A stretch of 64,000 bases of DNA, taken from positions 310,001 through 374,000 of the forward strand of contig JBAIAA010000652.1 of assembly GCA_037893245.1 (NCBI GenBank). The letters are read 5' to 3'. The translations under genes and the position numbers were made by a program. The notes under the pieces were generated by a model. It had not been told where the DNA came from. It saw only the letters and a program-made list of their open reading frames with translations, and did no database searches. Source of the stretch: Crossaster papposus. Taxonomy: Eukaryota > Echinodermata > Asteroidea > Velatida > Solasteridae. How positions within the stretch are numbered: the stretch's first letter is position 1; every line of letters begins with the position of its first letter. Positions 29,401 through 45,500 of this stretch are shown piece by piece.

Positions 29401-32400
29401 ACTACTACATATTTAAGATTTGGTCTACAATCGGCATATCCCTACTACTACATATTTAACTCGAGGGCTTGTTCCCACATCAGGTGTGTATTTTTACTGC
29501 ACACTTCTTTCCCTTTACATATTTAACTCGAGGGCTTGTTCCCACATCAGGTGTTTATTTCTACTGCACACTTCTTTCCCTTTACATAATAATAAATGTG
29601 AGTTTGTTTTGTTATCAGATCAAATTGAGTTTTTTAAGATTTGGTCTACAATCGGCATATCCCTACTACTACATATTTAATATTTGGTCTACAATCGGCA
29701 TATCCCTACTACTACATATTTAAGATTTGGTCTACAATCGGCATATCCCTACTACTACATATTTAAGATTTGGTCTACAATCGGCATATCCCTACTACTA
29801 CATATTTAACTCGAGGGCTTGTTCCCACATCAGGTGTTTATTTCTACTGCACACTTCTTTCCCTTTACATAATAATAAATGTGAGTTTGTTTTGTTATCA
29901 GATTAAATTGAGTTTTTTAAGATTTGGTCTACAATCGGCATATCCCTACTACTACATATTTAAGATTTGGTCTACAATCGGCATATCCCTACTACTACAT
30001 ATTTAAGATTTGGTCTACAATCGGCATATCCCTACTACTACATATTTAACTCGAGGGCTTGTTCCCACATCAGGTGTGTATTTTTACTGCACACTTCTTT
30101 CCCTTTACATATTTAACTCGAGGGCTTGTTCCCACATCAGGTGTTTATTTCTACTGCACACTTCTTTCCCTTTACATAATAATAAATGTGAGTTTGTTTT
30201 GTTATCAGATCAAATTGAGTTTTTTAAGATTTGGTCTACAATCGGCATATCCCTACTACTACATATTTAAGATTTGGTCTACAATCGGCATATCCCTACT
30301 ACTACATATTTAAGATTTGGTCTACAATCGGCATATCCCTACTACTACATATTTAAGATTTGGTCTACAATCGGCATATCCCTACTACTACATATTTAAC
30401 TCGAGGGCTTGTTCCCACATCAGGTGTTTATTTATACTGCACACTTCTTTCCCTTTACATAATACTAAATGTGAGTTTGTTTTGTTATCAGATCAAATTG
30501 AGTTTTTTTAAGATTTGGTCTACAATCGGCATATCCCTACTACTACATATTTAACTCGAGGGCTTGTTCCCACATCAGGTGTTTATTTCTACTGCACACT
30601 TCTTTCCCTTTACATAATAATAAATGTGAGTTTGTTTTGTTATCAGATCAAATTGAGTTTTTTAAGATTTGGTCTACAATCGGCATATCCCTACTACTAC
30701 ATATTTAAGATTTGGTCTACAATCGGCATATCCCTACTACTACATATTTAAGATTTGGTCTACAATCGGCATATCCCTACTACTTCATATTTAACTCGAG
30801 GGCTTGTTCCCACATCAGGTGTTTATTTCTACTGCACACTTCTTTCCCTTTACATATTTAACTCGAGGGCTTGTTCCCACATCAGGTGTTTATTTCTACT
30901 GCACACTTCTTTCCCTTTACATAATAATAAATGTGAGTTTGTTTTGTTATCAGATCAAATTGAGTTTTTTAAGATTTGGTCTACAATCGGCATATCCCTA
31001 CTACTACATATTTAAGATTTGGTCTACAATCGGCATATCCCTACTACTACATATTTAAGATTTGGTCTACAATCGGCATATCCCTACTACTACATATTTA
31101 AGATTTGGTCTACAATCGGCATATCCCTACTACTACATATGTAACTCGAGGGCTTGTTCCCACATCAGGTGTTTATTTATACTGCACACTTCTTTCCCTT
31201 TACATAATAATAAATGTGAGTTTGTTTTGTTATCAGATCAAATTGAGTTTTTTAAGATTTGGTCTACAATCGGCATATCCCTACTACTACATATTTAACT
31301 CGAGGGCTTGTTCCTACATCAGGTGTTTATTTCTACTGCACACTTCTTTCCCTTTACATAATAATACATGTGAGTTTGTTTTGTTATCAGATCAAATTGA
31401 GTTTTTTAAGATTTGGTCTACAATCGGCATATCCCTACTACTACATATTTAAGATTTGGTCTACAATCGGCATATCCCTACTACTACATATTTAAGATTT
31501 GGTCTACAATCGGCATATCCCTACTACTACATATTTAACTCGAGGGCTTGTTCCCACATCAGGTGTTTATTTTTACTGCACACTTCTTTCCCTTTACATA
31601 TTTAACTCGAGGGCTTGTTCCCACATCAGGTGTTTATTTCTACTGCACACTTCTTTCCCTTTACATAATAATAAATGTGAGTTTGTTTTGTTATCAGATC
31701 AAATTGAGTTTTTTAAGATTTGGTCTACAATCGGCATATCCCTACTACTACATATTTAACTCGAGGGCTTGTTCCCACATCAGGTGTTTATTTCTACTGC
31801 ACACTTCTTTCCCTTTACATATTTAACTCGAGGGCTTGTTCCCACATCAGGTGTTTATTTATACTGCACACTTCTTTCCCTTTACATAATAATAAATGTG
31901 AGTTTGTTTTGTTATCAGATCAAATTGAGTTTTTTAAGATTTGGTCTACAATCGGCATATCCCTACTACTACATATTTAAGATTTGGTCTACAATCGGCA
32001 TATCCCTACTACTACATATTTAAGATTTGGTCTACAATCGGCATATCCCTACTACTACATATTTAACTCGAGGGCTTGTTCCCACATCAGGTGTTTATTT
32101 TTACTGCACACTTCTTTCCCTTTACATATTTAACTCGAGGGCTTGTTCCCACATCATGTGTTTATTTCTACTGCACACTTCTTTCCCTTTACATAATAAT
32201 AAATGTGAGTTTGTTTTGTTATCAGATCAAATTGAGTTTTTTAAGATTTGGTCTACAATCGGCATATCCCTACTACTACATATTTAACTCGAGGGCTTGT
32301 TCCCACATCAGGTGTTTATTTCTACTGCACACTTCTTTCCCTTTACATATTTAACTCGAGGGCTTGTTCCCACATCAGGTGTTTATTTATACTGCACACT

Positions 32401-35268
32401 TCTTTCCCTTTACATAATAATAAATGTGAGTTTGTTTTGTTATCAGATCAAATTGAGTTTTTTAAGATTTGGTCTACAATCGGCATATCCCTACTACTAC
32501 ATATTTAACTCGAGGGCTTGTTCCCATCAGGTGTTTATTTCTACTGCACACTTCTTTCCCTTTACATAATAATAAATGTGAGTTTGTTTTGTTATCAGAT
32601 CAAATTGAGTTTTTTAAGATTTGGTCTACAATCGGCATATCCCTACTACTACATATTTAAGATTTGGTCTACAATCGGCATATCCCTACTACTACATATT
32701 TAAGATTTGGTCTACAATCGGCATATCCCTACTACTACATATTTAACTCGAGGGCTTGTTCCCACATCAGGTGTTTATTTTTACTGCACACTTCTTTCCC
32801 TTTACATATTTAACTCGAGGGCTTGTTCCCACATCAGGTGTTTATTTATACTGCACACTTCTTTCCCTTAACATAATAATAAATGTGAGTTTGTTTTGTT
32901 ATCAGATCAAATTGAGTTTTTTAAGATTTGGTCTACAATCGGCATATCCCTACTACTACATATTTAACTCGAGGGCTTGTTCCTACATCAGGTGTTTATT
33001 TCTACTACACACTTCTTTCCCTTCACATAATAATAAATGTGAGTTTGTTTTGTTATCAGATCAAATTGAGTTTTTTAAGATTTGGTCTACAATCGGCATA
33101 TCCCTACTACTACATATTTAAGATTTGGTCTACAATCGGCATATCCCTACTACTATTATTTAAGATTTGGTCTACAATCGGCATATCCCTACTACTACAT
33201 ATTTAACTCGAGGGCTTGTTCCCACATCAGGTGTTTATTTTTACTGCACACTTCTTTCCCTTTACATATTTAACTCGAGGGCTTGTTCCCACATCAGGTG
33301 TTTATTTCTACTGCACACTTCTTTCCCTTAACATAATAATAAATGTGAGTTTGTTTTGTTATCAGATCAAATTGAGTTTTTTAAGATTTGGTCTACAATC
33401 GGCATATCCCTACTACTACATATTTAACTCGAGGGCTTGTTCCCACATCAGGTGTTTATTTCTACTGCACACTTCTTTCCCTTTACATATTTAACTCGAG
33501 GGCTTGTTCCCACATCAGGTGTTTATTTATACTGCACACTTCTTTCCCTTTACATAATAATAAATGTGAGTTTGTTTTGTTATCAGATCAAATTGAGTTT
33601 TTTAAGATTTGGTCTACAATCGGCATATCCCTACTACTACATATTTAACTCGAGGGCTTGTTCCCACATCAGGTGTTTATTTCTACTGCACACTTCTTTC
33701 CTTTTACATAATAATAAATGTGAGTTTGTTTTGTTATCAGATCAAATTGAGTTTGTTAAGATTTGGTCTACAATCGGCATATCCCTACTACTACATATTT
33801 AAGATTTGGTCTACAATCGGCATATCCCAACTACTACATATTTAAGATTTGGTCTACAATCGGCATATCCCTACTACTACATATTTAACTCGAGGGCTTG
33901 TTCCCACATCAGGTGTTTATTTTTACTGCACACTTCTTTCCCTTTACATATTTAACTCGAGGGCTTGTTCCCACATCAGGTGTTTATTTCTACTGCACAC
34001 TTCTTTCCCTTTACATAATAATAAATGTGAGTTTGTTTTGTTATCAGATCAAATTGAGTTTTTTAAGATTTGGTCTACAATCGGCATATCCCTACTACTA
34101 CATATTTAAGATTTGGTATACAATCGGCATATCCCTACTACTACATATTTAAGATTTGGTCTACAATCGGCATATCCCTACTACTACATATTTAAGATTT
34201 GGTCTACAATCGGCATATCCCTACTACTACATATTTAACTCGAGGGCTTGTTCCCACATCAGGTGTTTATTTATACTGCACACTTCTTTCCCTTTACATA
34301 ATAATAAATGTGAGTTTGTTTTGTTATCAGATCAAATTGAGTTTTTTAAGATTTGGTCTACAATCGGCATATCCCTACTACTACATATTTAACTCGAGGG
34401 CTTGTTCCCACATCAGGTGTTTATTTCTACTGCACACTTCTTTCCCTTTACATAATAATAAATGTGAGTTTGTTTTGTTATCAGATCAAATTGAGTTTTT
34501 TAAGATTTGGTCTACAATCGGCATATCCCTACTACTACATATTTAAGATTTGGTCTACAATCGGCATATCCCTACTACTATTATTTAAGATTTGGTCTAC
34601 AATCGGCATATCCCTACTACTACATATTTAACTCGAGGGCTTGTTCCCACATCAGGTGTTTATTTTTACTGCACACTTCTTTCCCTTTACATATTTAACT
34701 CGAGGGCTTGTTCCCACATCAGGTGTTTATTTCTACTGCACACTTCTTTCCCTTTACATAATAATAAATGTGAGTTTGTTTTGTTATCAGATCAAATTGA
34801 GTTTTTTAAGATTTGGTCTACAATCGGCATATCCCTACTACTACATATTTAACTCGAGGGCTTGTTCCCACATCAGGTGTTTATTTCTACTGCACACTTC
34901 TTTCCCTTTACATATTTAACTCGAGGGCTTGTTCCCACATCAGGTGTTTATTTATACTGCACACTTCTTTCCCTTTACATAATAATAAATGTGAGTTTGT
35001 TTTGTTATCAGATCAAATTGAGTTTTTTAAGATTTGGTCTACAATCGGCATATCCCTACTACTACATATTTAACTCGAGGGCTTGTTCCCACATCAGGTG
35101 TTTATTTCTACTGCACACTTCTTTCCCTTTACATAATAATAAATGTGAGTTTGTTTTGTTATCAGATCAAATTGAGTTTGTTAAGATTTGGTCTACAATC
35201 GGCATATCCCTACTACTACATATTTAAGATTTGGTCTACAATCGGCATATCCCTACTACTACATATTT
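23401..35268 (+). repeat. Regularly alternating A/B/C satellite with local duplications
   Basis: A words (1-4, sometimes more) alternate with B-C or B-B-C. Local block duplications show as recurring rare spellings: CATCAGGTGTGTATTTTTAC near 28203, 29478 and 30068; CATCATGTGTTTATTTTTAC near 27521 and 28793 (offset 1272); CTACTATTATTTAAG near 33152 and 34577 (offset 1425). A block with CATATGTAACTCG followed by TTGTTCCTACATC at about 24753-25490 recurs near 31062-31800, an offset of 6309 bp. The order of events cannot be settled by eye. Confidence 0.82.
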
Positions 35269-36012
35269 AAGATTTGGTCTACAATCGGCATATCCCTACT
35301 ACTACATATTTAACTCGAGGGCTTGTTCCCACATCAGGTGTTTATTTTTACTGCACACTTCTTTCCCTTTACATATTTAACTCGAGGGCTTGTTCCCACA
35401 TCAGGTGTTTATTTCTACTGCACACTTCTTTCCCTTTACATAATAATAAATGTGAGTTTGTTTTGTTATCAGATCAAATTGAGTTTTTTAAGATTTGGTC
35501 TACAATCGGCATATCCCTACTACTACATATTTAAGATTTGGTATACAATCGGCATATCCCTACTACTACATATTTAAGATTTGGTCTACAATCGGCATAT
35601 CCCTACTACTACATATTTAAGATTTGGTCTACAATCGGCATATCCCTACTACTACACATTTAACTCGAGGGCTTGTTCCCACATCAGGTGTTTATTTATA
35701 CTGCACACTTCTTTCCCTTTACATAATAATAAATGTGAGTTTGTTTTGTTATCAGATCAAATTGAGTTTTTTAAGATTTGGTCTACAATCGGCATATCCC
35801 TACTACTACATATTTAACTCGAGGGCTTGTTCCCACATCAGGTGTTTATTTCTACTGCACACTTCTTTCCCTTTACATAATAATAAATGTGAGTTTGTTT
35901 TGTTATCAGATCAAATTGAGTTTTTTAAGATTTGGTCTACAATCGGCATATCCCTACTACTACATATTTAAGATTTGGTCTACAATCGGCATATCCCTAC
36001 TACTACATATTT

Positions 36013-38089
36013 AAGATTTGGTCTACAATCGGCATATCCCTACTACTTCATATTTAACTCGAGGGCTTGTTCCCACATCAGGTGTTTATTTCTACTGCAC
36101 ACTTCTTTCCCTTTACATATTTAACTCGAGGGCTTGTTCCCACATCAGGTGTTTATTTCTACTGCACACTTCTTTCCCTTTACATAATAATAAATGTGAG
36201 TTTGTTTTGTTATCAGATCAAATTGAGTTTTTTTAGATTTGGTCTACAATCGGCATATCCCTACTACTACATATTTAAGATTTGGTCTACAATCGGCATA
36301 TCCCTACTACTACATATTTAAGATTTGGTCTACAATCGGCATATCCCTACTACTACATATTTAAGATTTGGTCTACAATCGGCATATCCCTACTACTACA
36401 TATTTAACTCGAGGGCTTGTTCCCACATCAGGTGTTTATTTCTACTGCACACTTCTTTCCCTTTACATAATAATAAATGTGAGTTTGTTTTGTTATCAGA
36501 TCAAATTGAGTTTTTTAAGATTTGGTCTACAATCGGCATATCCCTACTACTACATATTTAAGATTTGGTCTACAATCGGCATATCCCTACTACTACATAT
36601 TTAAGATTTGGTCTACAATCGGCATATCCCTACTACTTCATATTTAACTCGAGGGCTTGTTCCCACATCAGGTGTTTATTTCTACTGCACACTTCTTTCC
36701 CTTTACATATTTAACTCGAGGGCTTGTTCCCACATCAGGTGTTTATTTCTACTGCACACTTCTTTCCCTTTACATAATAATAAATGTGAGTTTGTTTTGT
36801 TATCAGATCAAATTGAGTTTTTTAAGATTTGGTCTACAATCGGCATATCCCTACTACTACATATTTAAGATTTGGTCTACAATCGGCATATCCCTACTAC
36901 TACATATTTAAGATTTGGTCTACAATCGGCATATCCCTACTACTACATATTTAAGATTTGGTCTACAATCGGCATATCCCTACTACTACATATTTAACTC
37001 GAGGGCTTGTTCCCACATCAGGTGTTTATTTCTACTGCACACTTCTTTCCCTTTACATATTTAACTCGAGGGCTTGTTCCCACATCAGGTGTTTATTTCT
37101 ACTGCACACTTCTTTCCCTTTACATAATAATAAATGTGAGTTTCTTTTGTTATCAGATCAAATTGAGTTTTTTAAGATTTGGTCTACAATCGGCATATCC
37201 CTACTACTACATATTTAAGATTTGGTCTACAATCGGCATATCCCTACTACTACATATTTAAGATTTGGTCTACAATCGGCATATCCCTACTACTACATAT
37301 TTAAGATTTGGTCTACAATCGGCATATCCCTACTACTACATATGTAACTCGAGGGCTTGTTCCCACATCAGGTGTTTATTTATACTGCACACTTCTTTCC
37401 CTTTACATAATAATAAATGTGAGTTTGTTTTGTTATCAGATCAAATTGAGTTTTTTAAGATTTGGTCTACAATCGGCATATCCCTACTACTACATATTTA
37501 ACTCGAGGGCTTGTTCCTACATCAGGTGTTTATTTCTACTGCACACTTCTTTCCCTTTACATAATAATAAATGTGAGTTTGTTTTGTTATCAGATCAAAT
37601 TGAGTTTTTAAGATTTGGTCTACAATCGGCATATCCCTACTACTACATATTTAAGATTTGGTCTACAATCGGCATATCCCTACTACTACATATTTAAGAT
37701 TTGGTCTACAATCGGCATATCCCTACTACTACATATTTAACTCGAGGGCTTGTTCCCACATCAGGTGTTTATTTATACTGCACACTTCTTTCCCTTTACA
37801 TAATAATAAATGTGAGTTTGTTTTGTTATCAGATCAAATTGAGTTTTTTAAGATTTGGTCTACAATCGGCATATCCCTACTACTACATATTTAACTCGAG
37901 GGCTTGTTCCCACATCAGGTGTTTATTTCTACTGCACACTTCTTTCCCTTTACATAATAATAAATGTGAGTTTGTTTTGTTATCAGATCAAATTGAGTTT
38001 TTTAAGATTTGGTCTACAATCGGCATATCCCTACTACTACATATTTAAGATTTGGTCTACAATCGGCATATCCCTACTACTACATATTT
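36013..38089 (+). repeat. Higher-order unit X, 2077 bp
   Basis: Unit X begins with an A monomer ending CTACTACTTCATATTT, then B-B-C exiting through GAGTTTTTTTAGATTTGG. It continues with a C spelled GAGTTTCTTTTGTTATCAG, a CATATGTAACTCG block and a C with a shortened T run (TTGAGTTTTTAAG). The next unit starts after 2077 bp with the same CTTCATATTT marker. Confidence 0.85.
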
Positions 38090-39730
38090 AAGATTTGGTC
38101 TACAATCGGCATATCCCTACTACTTCATATTTAACTCGAGGGCTTGTTCCCACATCAGGTGTTTATTTCTACTGCACACTTCTTTCCCTTTACATATTTA
38201 ACTCGAGGGCTTGTTCCCACATCAGGTGTTTATTTCTACTGCACACTTCTTTCCCTTTACATAATAATAAATGTGAGTTTGTTTTGTTATCAGATCAAAT
38301 TGAGTTTTTTTAGATTTGGTCTACAATCGGCATATCCCTACTACTACATATTTAAGATTTGGTCTACAATCGGCATATCCCTACTACTACATATTTAAGA
38401 TTTGGTCTACAATCGGCATATCCCTACTACTACATATTTAAGATTTGGTCTACAATCGGCATATCCCTACTACTACATATTTAACTCGAGGGCTTGTTCC
38501 CACATCAGGTGTTTATTTCTACTGCACACTTCTTTCCCTTTACATAATAATAAATGTGAGTTTGTTTTGTTATCAGATCAAATTGAGTTTTTTAAGATTT
38601 GGTCTACAATCGGCATATCCCTACTACTACATATTTAAGATTTGGTCTACAATCGGCATATCCCTACTACTACATATTTAAGATTTGGTCTACAATCGGC
38701 ATATCCCTACTACTTCATATTTAACTCGAGGGCTTGTTCCCACATCAGGTGTTTATTTCTACTGCACACTTCTTTCCCTTTACATATTTAACTCGAGGGC
38801 TTGTTCCCACATCAGGTGTTTATTTCTACTGCACACTTCTTTCCCTTTACATAATAATAAATGTGAGTTTGTTTTGTTATCAGATCAAATTGAGTTTTTT
38901 AAGATTTGGTCTACAATCGGCATATCCCTACTACTACATATTTAAGATTTGGTCTACAATCGGCATATCCCTACTACTACATATTTAAGATTTGGTCTAC
39001 AATCGGCATATCCCTACTACTACATATTTAACTCGAGGGCTTGTTCCCACATCAGGTGTTTATTTTTACTGCACACTTCTTTCCCTTTACATATTTAACT
39101 CGAGGGCTTGTTCCCACATCAGGTGTTTATTTCTACTGCACACTTCTTTCCCTTTACATAATAATAAATGTGAGTTTGTTTTGTTATCAGATCAAATTGA
39201 GTTTTTTAAGATTTGGTCTACAATCGGCATATCCCTACTACTACATATTTAAGATTTGGTATACAATCGGCATATCCCTACTACTACATATTTAAGATTT
39301 GGTCTACAATCGGCATATCCCTACTACTACATATTTAAGATTTGGTCTACAATCGGCATATCCCTACTACTACATATTTAACTCGAGGGCTTGTTCCCAC
39401 ATCAGGTGTTTATTTATACTGCACACTTCTTTCCCTTTACATAATAATAAATGTGAGTTTGTTTTGTTATCAGATCAAATTGAGTTTTTTAAGATTTGGT
39501 CTACAATCGGCATATCCCTACTACTACATATTTAACTCGAGGGCTTGTTCCCACATCAGGTGTTTATTTCTACTGCACACTTCTTTCCCTTTACATAATA
39601 ATAAATGTGAGTTTGTTTTGTTATCAGATCAAATTGAGTTTTTTAAGATTTGGTCTACAATCGGCATATCCCTACTACTACATATTTAAGATTTGGTCTA
39701 CAATCGGCATATCCCTACTACTACATATTT
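38090..39730 (+). repeat. Higher-order unit Y, 1641 bp
   Basis: Unit Y opens like X (CTACTTCATATTT marker, GTTTTTTTAGATTTGG exit) but its middle has a B with TTTATTTTTACTGC and an A with GGTATACAATCGG. The TTTCTTTTGTT block of X is absent. X and Y together make a 3718-bp super-unit. Confidence 0.85.
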
Positions 39731-42550
39731 AAGATTTGGTCTACAATCGGCATATCCCTACTACTTCATATTTAACTCGAGGGCTTGTTCCCACATCAGG
39801 TGTTTATTTCTACTGCACACTTCTTTCCCTTTACATATTTAACTCGAGGGCTTGTTCCCACATCAGGTGTTTATTTCTACTGCACACTTCTTTCCCTTTA
39901 CATAATAATAAATGTGAGTTTGTTTTGTTATCAGATCAAATTGAGTTTTTTTAGATTTGGTCTACAATCGGCATATCCCTACTACTACATATTTAAGATT
40001 TGGTCTACAATCGGCATATCCCTACTACTACATATTTAAGATTTGGTCTACAATCGGCATATCCCTACTACTACATATTTAAGATTTGGTCTACAATCGG
40101 CATATCCCTACTACTACATATTTAACTCGAGGGCTTGTTCCCACATCAGGTGTTTATTTCTACTGCACACTTCTTTCCCTTTACATAATAATAAATGTGA
40201 GTTTGTTTTGTTATCAGATCAAATTGAGTTTTTTAAGATTTGGTCTACAATCGGCATATCCCTACTACTACATATTTAAGATTTGGTCTACAATCGGCAT
40301 ATCCCTACTACTACATATTTAAGATTTGGTCTACAATCGGCATATCCCTACTACTTCATATTTAACTCGAGGGCTTGTTCCCACATCAGGTGTTTATTTC
40401 TACTGCACACTTCTTTCCCTTTACATATTTAACTCGAGGGCTTGTTCCCACATCAGGTGTTTATTTCTACTGCACACTTCTTTCCCTTTACATAATAATA
40501 AATGTGAGTTTGTTTTGTTATCAGATCAAATTGAGTTTTTTAAGATTTGGTCTACAATCGGCATATCCCTACTACTACATATTTAAGATTTGGTCTACAA
40601 TCGGCATATCCCTACTACTACATATTTAAGATTTGGTCTACAATCGGCATATCCCTACTACTACATATTTAAGATTTGGTCTACAATCGGCATATCCCTA
40701 CTACTACATATTTAACTCGAGGGCTTGTTCCCACATCAGGTGTTTATTTCTACTGCACACTTCTTTCCCTTTACATATTTAACTCGAGGGCTTGTTCCCA
40801 CATCAGGTGTTTATTTCTACTGCACACTTCTTTCCCTTTACATAATAATAAATGTGAGTTTCTTTTGTTATCAGATCAAATTGAGTTTTTTAAGATTTGG
40901 TCTACAATCGGCATATCCCTACTACTACATATTTAAGATTTGGTCTACAATCGGCATATCCCTACTACTACATATTTAAGATTTGGTCTACAATCGGCAT
41001 ATCCCTACTACTACATATTTAAGATTTGGTCTACAATCGGCATATCCCTACTACTACATATGTAACTCGAGGGCTTGTTCCCACATCAGGTGTTTATTTA
41101 TACTGCACACTTCTTTCCCTTTACATAATAATAAATGTGAGTTTGTTTTGTTATCAGATCAAATTGAGTTTTTTAAGATTTGGTCTACAATCGGCATATC
41201 CCTACTACTACATATTTAACTCGAGGGCTTGTTCCTACATCAGGTGTTTATTTCTACTGCACACTTCTTTCCCTTTACATAATAATAAATGTGAGTTTGT
41301 TTTGTTATCAGATCAAATTGAGTTTTTAAGATTTGGTCTACAATCGGCATATCCCTACTACTACATATTTAAGATTTGGTCTACAATCGGCATATCCCTA
41401 CTACTACATATTTAAGATTTGGTCTACAATCGGCATATCCCTACTACTACATATTTAACTCGAGGGCTTGTTCCCACATCAGGTGTTTATTTCTACTGCA
41501 CACTTCTTTCCCTTTACATATTTAACTCGAGGGCTTGTTCCCACATCAGGTGTTTATTTCTACTGCACACTTCTTTCCCTTTACATAATAATAAATGTGA
41601 GTTTCTTTTGTTATCAGATCAAATTGAGTTTTTTAAGATTTGGTCTACAATCGGCATATCCCTACTACTACATATTTAAGATTTGGTCTACAATCGGCAT
41701 ATCCCTACTACTACATATTTAAGATTTGGTCTACAATCGGCATATCCCTACTACTACATATTTAAGATTTGGTCTACAATCGGCATATCCCTACTACTAC
41801 ATATGTAACTCGAGGGCTTGTTCCCACATCAGGTGTTTATTTATACTGCACACTTCTTTCCCTTTACATAATAATAAATGTGAGTTTGTTTTGTTATCAG
41901 ATCAAATTGAGTTTTTTAAGATTTGGTCTACAATCGGCATATCCCTACTACTACATATTTAACTCGAGGGCTTGTTCCTACATCAGGTGTTTATTTCTAC
42001 TGCACACTTCTTTCCCTTTACATAATAATAAATGTGAGTTTGTTTTGTTATCAGATCAAATTGAGTTTTTAAGATTTGGTCTACAATCGGCATATCCCTA
42101 CTACTACATATTTAAGATTTGGTCTACAATCGGCATATCCCTACTACTACATATTTAAGATTTGGTCTACAATCGGCATATCCCTACTACTACATATTTA
42201 ACTCGAGGGCTTGTTCCCACATCAGGTGTTTATTTATACTGCACACTTCTTTCCCTTTACATAATAATAAATGTGAGTTTGTTTTGTTATCAGATCAAAT
42301 TGAGTTTTTTAAGATTTGGTCTACAATCGGCATATCCCTACTACTACATATTTAACTCGAGGGCTTGTTCCCACATCAGGTGTTTATTTCTACTGCACAC
42401 TTCTTTCCCTTTACATAATAATAAATGTGAGTTTGTTTTGTTATCAGATCAAATTGAGTTTTTTAAGATTTGGTCTACAATCGGCATATCCCTACTACTA
42501 CATATTTAAGATTTGGTCTACAATCGGCATATCCCTACTACTACATATTT
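39731..42550 (+). repeat. Unit X with an internal 743-bp duplication, 2820 bp
   Basis: The unit opens and closes like X. The 743-bp portion carrying TTTCTTTTGTT, CATATGTAACTCG and the short T run appears twice in tandem (from about 40671 and 41414). The length 2820 equals 2077 plus 743 exactly. This is a duplication nested inside a higher-order unit. Confidence 0.85.
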
Positions 42551-45500
42551 AAGATTTGGTCTACAATCGGCATATCCCTACTACTTCATATTTAACTCGA
42601 GGGCTTGTTCCCACATCAGGTGTTTATTTCTACTGCACACTTCTTTCCCTTTACATATTTAACTCGAGGGCTTGTTCCCACATCAGGTGTTTATTTCTAC
42701 TGCACACTTCTTTCCCTTTACATAATAATAAATGTGAGTTTGTTTTGTTATCAGATCAAATTGAGTTTTTTTAGATTTGGTCTACAATCGGCATATCCCT
42801 ACTACTACATATTTAAGATTTGGTCTACAATCGGCATATCCCTACTACTACATATTTAAGATTTGGTCTACAATCGGCATATCCCTACTACTACATATTT
42901 AAGATTTGGTCTACAATCGGCATATCCCTACTACTACATATTTAACTCGAGGGCTTGTTCCCACATCAGGTGTTTATTTCTACTGCACACTTCTTTCCCT
43001 TTACATAATAATAAATGTGAGTTTGTTTTGTTATCAGATCAAATTGAGTTTTTTAAGATTTGGTCTACAATCGGCATATCCCTACTACTACATATTTAAG
43101 ATTTGGTCTACAATCGGCATATCCCTACTACTACATATTTAAGATTTGGTCTACAATCGGCATATCCCTACTACTTCATATTTAACTCGAGGGCTTGTTC
43201 CCACATCAGGTGTTTATTTCTACTGCACACTTCTTTCCCTTTACATATTTAACTCGAGGGCTTGTTCCCACATCAGGTGTTTATTTCTACTGCACACTTC
43301 TTTCCCTTTACATAATAATAAATGTGAGTTTGTTTTGTTATCAGATCAAATTGAGTTTTTTAAGATTTGGTCTACAATCGGCATATCCCTACTACTACAT
43401 ATTTAAGATTTGGTCTACAATCGGCATATCCCTACTACTACATATTTAAGATTTGGTCTACAATCGGCATATCCCTACTACTACATATTTAACTCGAGGG
43501 CTTGTTCCCACATCAGGTGTTTATTTTTACTGCACACTTCTTTCCCTTTACATATTTAACTCGAGGGCTTGTTCCCACATCAGGTGTTTATTTCTACTGC
43601 ACACTTCTTTCCCTTTACATAATAATAAATGTGAGTTTGTTTTGTTATCAGATCAAATTGAGTTTTTTAAGATTTGGTCTACAATCGGCATATCCCTACT
43701 ACTACATATTTAAGATTTGGTATACAATCGGCATATCCCTACTACTACATATTTAAGATTTGGTCTACAATCGGCATATCCCTACTACTACATATTTAAG
43801 ATTTGGTCTACAATCGGCATATCCCTACTACTACATATTTAACTCGAGGGCTTGTTCCCACATCAGGTGTTTATTTATACTGCACACTTCTTTCCCTTTA
43901 CATAATAATAAATGTGAGTTTGTTTTGTTATCAGATCAAATTGAGTTTTTTAAGATTTGGTCTACAATCGGCATATCCCTACTACTACATATTTAACTCG
44001 AGGGCTTGTTCCCACATCAGGTGTTTATTTCTACTGCACACTTCTTTCCCTTTACATAATAATAAATGTGAGTTTGTTTTGTTATCAGATCAAATTGAGT
44101 TTTTTAAGATTTGGTCTACAATCGGCATATCCCTACTACTACATATTTAAGATTTGGTCTACAATCGGCATATCCCTACTACTACATATTTAAGATTTGG
44201 TCTACAATCGGCATATCCCTACTACTTCATATTTAACTCGAGGGCTTGTTCCCACATCAGGTGTTTATTTCTACTGCACACTTCTTTCCCTTTACATATT
44301 TAACTCGAGGGCTTGTTCCCACATCAGGTGTTTATTTCTACTGCACACTTCTTTCCCTTTACATAATAATAAATGTGAGTTTGTTTTGTTATCACATCAA
44401 ATTGAGTTTTTTTAGATTTGGTCTACAATCGGCATATCCCTACTACTACATATTTAAGATTTGGTCTACAATCGGCATATCCCTACTACTACATATTTAA
44501 GATTTGGTCTACAATCGGCATATCCCTACTACTACATATTTAAGATTTGGTCTACAATCGGCATATCCCTACTACTACATATTTAACTCGAGGGCTTGTT
44601 CCCACATCAGGTGTTTATTTCTACTGCACACTTCTTTCCCTTTACATAATAATAAATGTGAGTTTGTTTTGTTATCAGATCAAATTGAGTTTTTTAAGAT
44701 TTGGTCTACAATCGGCATATCCCTACTACTACATATTTAAGATTTGGTCTACAATCGGCATATCCCTACTACTACATATTTAAGATTTGGTCTACAATCG
44801 GCATATCCCTACTACTTCATATTTAACTCGAGGGCTTGTTCCCACATCAGGTGTTTATTTCTACTGCACACTTCTTTCCCTTTACATATTTAACTCGAGG
44901 GCTTGTTCCCACATCAGGTGTTTATTTCTACTGCACACTTCTTTCCCTTTACATAATAATAAATGTGAGTTTGTTTTGTTATCAGATCAAATTGAGTTTT
45001 TTAAGATTTGGTCTACAATCGGCATATCCCTACTACTACATATTTAAGATTTGGTCTACAATCGGCATATCCCTACTACTACATATTTAAGATTTGGTCT
45101 ACAATCGGCATATCCCTACTACTACATATTTAACTCGAGGGCTTGTTCCCACATCAGGTGTTTATTTTTACTGCACACTTCTTTCCCTTTACATATTTAA
45201 CTCGAGGGCTTGTTCCCACATCAGGTGTTTATTTCTACTGCACACTTCTTTCCCTTTACATAATAATAAATGTGAGTTTGTTTTGTTATCAGATCAAATT
45301 GAGTTTTTTAAGATTTGGTCTACAATCGGCATATCCCTACTACTACATATTTAAGATTTGGTATACAATCGGCATATCCCTACTACTACATATTTAAGAT
45401 TTGGTCTACAATCGGCATATCCCTACTACTACATATTTAAGATTTGGTCTACAATCGGCATATCCCTACTACTACATATTTAACTCGAGGGCTTGTTCCC